Assembly: GCA_947179485.1 (NCBI GenBank)
Contig: OX359248.1
Span: forward strand, 46,944,847 to 47,008,846
DNA from: Allacma fusca
Taxonomy: Eukaryota > Arthropoda > Collembola > Symphypleona > Sminthuridae
Length of the DNA stretch: 64,000 nucleotides
Direction of reading: 5' to 3'
Positions 61,128 through 64,000 of this stretch are shown piece after piece. Numbering within the stretch: position 1 is the first letter of the stretch; the number at the start of each line of letters is the position of its first letter. The notes beneath the pieces are model-generated. The model searched no databases, was not told the DNA's origin, and saw only the letters and a program-made list of their open reading frames with translations. Made by a program: the position numbers and the translations under genes.

Positions 61128-62566
61128 CTAATAGTCTAGCAAAACTGCTTTATTTGAATCAATTTCAAGAACATTCTGAAAGTGGCTGTAAACTACAACT
61201 TGAACAGCTTCATCTAGTGGAGATTTGAACCTTAAATGAATTTTTATATTTCCACGACGGTTGACAGAGAGGGCGTCGCTTTGGTTGGGCAGCAAGTCCA
61301 CCGCAATTAGGACATTTCCTTTAAACAAACCCAATGCAATTAGAATTCAAATGCATAATTTATAAACAATCTATGCTTGTAATTTATTTATTCTGGTATA
61401 CCCTCTTTGTAATTGTCGCGACAAATCGAATTCCCCAACAGTTGAGACCCCGCTGTATTTTGCAATGAGCGCAGAGCTAGGAGAAAATTGTCCTCGCCAG
61501 CACCGTTGACGGTTGTAAAACTGAGTGGAATTATGCGGTGTTGGATTGTCTCACCATTCCATGAAAATCCAATTTCCGACAGGTTTTTGTGCACAAAATT
61601 AAATGCATCTTTTGTTACGCTTCCCATAAACGCATCAGCTGCAACTATTCCGCAAACAATTACTTTTGGAATTCTTCCAAGCAGTATACCTTCAGTTGTG
61701 ACCTGACTTAAACCTTGGGGTACAGAAAAGGTTTTCAAGTCAGCGTTGACAATTGGGTATTTAAATGTTCTTCCCAACGACAATTCATGGCGATGAATAT
61801 CAATTACTTGCTTTGACACAACCTTTTTCGAAACGTAGAACACTGCCTCGTTTATGTCATAGCGGTAGGGAGTGCCTGAGATACCGGGAAGGGTGGCAAC
61901 ACTGGAATCAATACAAAGTTCAGGAGGACTGCGCCTCAGCAGAATTCTCAAATCACTTCCAGCTGGCAAGTATCGATTTTGGTTGAAAATGTTGCAATTG
62001 AGATTCCCCAAAAGGGTGAATTGCTTGGAATTCTTGCTTTTTTCATAACGGTTTTTAAATCCGGCATCGGTTATCTTAAATTCTTCCTTTTTAACGTTGG
62101 GATACCAAAACTCATTCTTCAATTTGTTCGTTTTTTCAACACCGCTTGCCGATAGAAGTCGCTGAATGTATGACATTGTTGGGTAATGGTTATTACTGTC
62201 AGATATCAATGTCCCGTTCAGATAAACTTCCAGATTATTGAACATTGCGTGAAAGAAATTAGAACTGGGTGCGCAAATATCTGAGTCGTCACAATTTTTC
62301 CCGTCAGCTCTTAATATGCGACATGTCATGGCGAGGAAACAGTCTGAGGGATCAACGTACCCGTTCGTATCTGACATTAAATAAAACTCTATTGGATTGT
62401 ACGTCTCCTTGACGGAGACAAGGGGGAAACATGGAATATAGTCCGAGCTCTGTTGAATGCTAACGTCAGTTGGAGGAAGTTGAAATAGGTTCAACTCTGA
62501 TCGAAGAGATTGTGTCGAGCCCTCAAACACGGTGGGACGCTCCAGAAACACCGAGTTGGCATCCAT
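61128..62566 (-). CDS. Major capsid protein (F54H12.2-like, double jelly-roll) in two exons
   Basis: Exon 1 is 62566-61402 and exon 2 is 61318-61128 (451 codons), with a GTATAC donor and a TTTAAAG acceptor in phase 1. Without splicing, the first frame stops at 61388 after seven-odd aberrant residues, while the second frame carries the expected C-terminal strand region (IKIHLRFKSPLDEAVQVVVY and a final VLEIDSNKAVLLDY). N-terminal features include LNLFQLPPTDVSI, MFNNLEVYLNGTLISDSNN and a FNQNRYLPAGSDLRILLRRS stretch. These match the metazoan 'F54H12.2-like' proteins, named after a C. elegans Maverick-derived gene and taken to be the capsid protein. Length is normal for the family only with the second exon. 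It is the main evidence that this element could form virions. Confidence 0.88.
61319..61401 (-). other. 83-bp intron in the major capsid gene
   Basis: It runs GTATAC...TTTAAAG on the minus strand and contains in-frame stops. Removing it restores the reading frame into the conserved C-terminal segment. The size matches introns of the two host genes in this window. Confidence 0.75.
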
Positions 62567-62577
62567 GTTTATTTTAT

Positions 62578-62949
62578 TTAATTACGCCTGACGCACTTGC
62601 GTTTTACTACTTTTGATCGACGCCTTCCCGCTCCAACTTGAATCTTTCGTAGAGGTCCTCGACGACTTTTGACTGACCTTTTTCGTCTACGCTTGGTCGT
62701 TGTTGTACTTCGTTTACGCCTTCTTCCGCCTCCGCTCTGTTGCTTCTGTCTTCGTTTCCGTCGAGGTACGCCTGCTCTAGAACCGCTTGCACTGTTTTTC
62801 AAAGGTATGAGGTAAGAGCTGGCTTCTGAAGAAAGACCACTACTGCCACCAGCCATTGACGATGCGTCAACTGAACCACTGCCAATCTGCAACTGAGTAG
62901 TTTTTGGTTCCAGATAGCAGGCTTTATCGTCGCACTCTACTTGCCTCAT
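62578..62949 (-). CDS. Arg/Lys-rich virion core-like protein
   Basis: 123 codons. The first 60 residues are Ser/Gly-rich (SGSVDASSMAGGSSGLSSEA). The rest is extremely basic, with clusters such as PRRKRRQK, GGGRRRKRS, KRRRKRSVKSRR and VVKRKCVRRN. Composition and position, just ahead of the capsid gene, are like the DNA-condensing core proteins (pVII/mu type) of adenoviruses and their counterparts in Polintons. Homology cannot be shown from such low-complexity sequence, so the role is inferred from context. Only 11 bases separate its stop from the capsid ATG. Confidence 0.65.
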   Translation of the reverse strand: MRQVECDDKACYLEPKTTQLQIGSGSVDASSMAGGSSGLSSEASSYLIPLKNSASGSRAGVPRRKRRQKQQSGGGRRRKRSTTTTKRRRKRSVKSRRGPLRKIQVGAGRRRSKVVKRKCVRRN

Positions 62950-62978
62950 TATATCGACGACGGTTTTGCACGAAATAT

Positions 62979-64000
62979 TTAAATTCTTGGTCTAAAGTTT
63001 AAAATAACGCTCGTCTCCTCCTTGGATAAATCCCAGGGTTGAAAGTACTCGTCTAAAAAGTCGACACGTAAAATGCTAAGTTGTTCACAGTTGACTGGTA
63101 TATATGAAACTGGATGGAATTCCTTTTCAACTTCCTTATTTGGTTCTGTTTCCATTGCTAGCTCTGCCAACAGCGGAACAAAATGGTTTTTATAAAACTG
63201 ATTTTCCACGCAATTTAGTAAAACTAATAATCGCTTTGCCTCAGACAGGACAGGTACAATTTCGTCTTCACCCTCCTCGACCTCACGCATTTGCTGTTCC
63301 TGAACGACGATTTCGTGTCCAACCTCGATGCTGGTGCCATTTTCAAACAGTGTCAACAACGGTATTTCAAAGTATCTCTTTACTGGCACGGGTAACTCAA
63401 TGGAAAAGTAGCGAGGAATTTGATTTACAAACATTGCTCCGTTTCCATACTGAAACTTAATGTCAAACTCTGGAAATTTTTCATTTTTAAATGCTTCGTT
63501 TAATTCGCCAATAACGTCATTAACTGCCATTGTTTTCGGTTCTTTCATTGGTATAAACAATTTGCTGGTGTAGCCTAGTCGAAAATACAGTGGATCATCT
63601 GCTGGAATTTTCTTAAACTCTGCTTCGTTGATGCTGCCAACACCTTCGTGGCGACCAGTTGGAAGCCTCTCGCGGTTGAAGCCCAAACTATGAACAATGG
63701 GCTGGGGAAGATTTATATAATCGGACTTATGTCCTCCAGAGACTCTTGCAACAGAAATTGTACATTTTTTGCCATTACTAAATTCAAACTTTACATCGAA
63801 CCCAGATTCCAACAATCGAGTAGAAAGTGCAGAACAAAAGCCTTTCACTGTCGTCTCTTTGTGTTTATAAACGACAGCCAAACTTTGAAATTGCTGATGT
63901 AGCATAATTAAATTTCCCTTGTAATTATGCTTCACAATACAAACTTCGAACTGCGTGTGCGCTGTCAGATTTTTGTACATATCTTCATTTACAATGTCTT
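62979..64000 (-). CDS. Penton-like/minor capsid candidate, 5' end beyond the window
   Basis: An ATG lies at 63980, but the frame stays open to the window edge, so the true start may be outside. From 63980 the product is 333 residues. There is a hydrophobic N-terminal strand region (FEVCIVKHNYKGNLIMLHQQ), a segment INLPQPIVHSLGF followed by a charged loop, then a second strand-rich half and an acidic stretch (REVEEGEDEIVP). Strand-rich character, the 'LGF' segment and its place at the head of the capsid cluster resemble the minor capsid (penton, vertex) proteins of Polintons. I rate that as a reasonable guess rather than a recognition. Confidence 0.5.
   Translation of the reverse strand, partial: DIVNEDMYKNLTAHTQFEVCIVKHNYKGNLIMLHQQFQSLAVVYKHKETTVKGFCSALSTRLLESGFDVKFEFSNGKKCTISVARVSGGHKSDYINLPQPIVHSLGFNRERLPTGRHEGVGSINEAEFKKIPADDPLYFRLGYTSKLFIPMKEPKTMAVNDVIGELNEAFKNEKFPEFDIKFQYGNGAMFVNQIPRYFSIELPVPVKRYFEIPLLTLFENGTSIEVGHEIVVQEQQMREVEEGEDEIVPVLSEAKRLLVLLNCVENQFYKNHFVPLLAELAMETEPNKEVEKEFHPVSYIPVNCEQLSILRVDFLDEYFQPWDLSKEETSVILNFRPRI

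Noticed and set aside
61128-61334. Separate 68-codon gene downstream of the capsid gene
   Set aside because: It starts at TTG, and its sequence is the expected C-terminal segment of the capsid protein, so I treat it as the second capsid exon.

Overview
The window is animal genomic DNA, probably from an invertebrate. It has short GT-AG introns (about 64-130 bp, a few of 700-880 bp), abundant (GT)n, (CT)n and (TTC)n microsatellites, degenerate minisatellites and DNA-transposon relics. Two conserved metazoan genes are clear. I could not identify the species.

Layout. Positions 1-28,775 hold no gene I can support; this stretch is microsatellites, degenerate tandem arrays (TCAAG-type in both orientations, a 63-bp higher-order repeat, a GTGAGGGAATTT array, a 34-bp repeat) and unannotated single-copy-looking DNA. 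From 28,776 to 34,381 two complete host genes converge: a tail-anchored FKBP8-like immunophilin (+, six exons) and a TMX1-like transmembrane thioredoxin (-, six exons) with a 173-bp TA-flanked MITE in its second intron. From 34,382 to 44,970 the DNA is repetitive again. It contains a decayed transposon-associated ORF, a 940-bp terminal-inverted-repeat element full of CGGTTCGG motifs, and a four-copy 179-bp satellite.

From about 49 kb (possibly 45 kb) to the right edge lies most of a Polinton/Maverick (adintovirus-like) element, a virus-like transposon. On the minus strand, packed head to tail and reading leftward, are a penton-like candidate (cut by the window edge), an arginine-rich core-like protein, a major capsid protein in two exons, an adenain-type protease, an FtsK/HerA-type packaging ATPase, two small proteins, a signal-peptide/TM protein, and a protein-primed family B DNA polymerase with an upstream exon and a frame break. 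On the left the plus strand carries a PIF1-like helicase and a Cys-rich unknown protein, and the minus strand a four-exon unknown protein. Together these cover replication (polymerase, helicase), morphogenesis (capsid, protease, ATPase, core) and accessory functions. No integrase is in the window, and neither end of the element can be fixed because the other terminus lies outside.

The least expected content is (a) introns inside the virus-like genes, (b) two small single-pass membrane proteins that appear only after splicing, one overlapping the first polymerase exon and one using a probable GC-AG intron, and (c) three element-encoded proteins I could not assign to a family.
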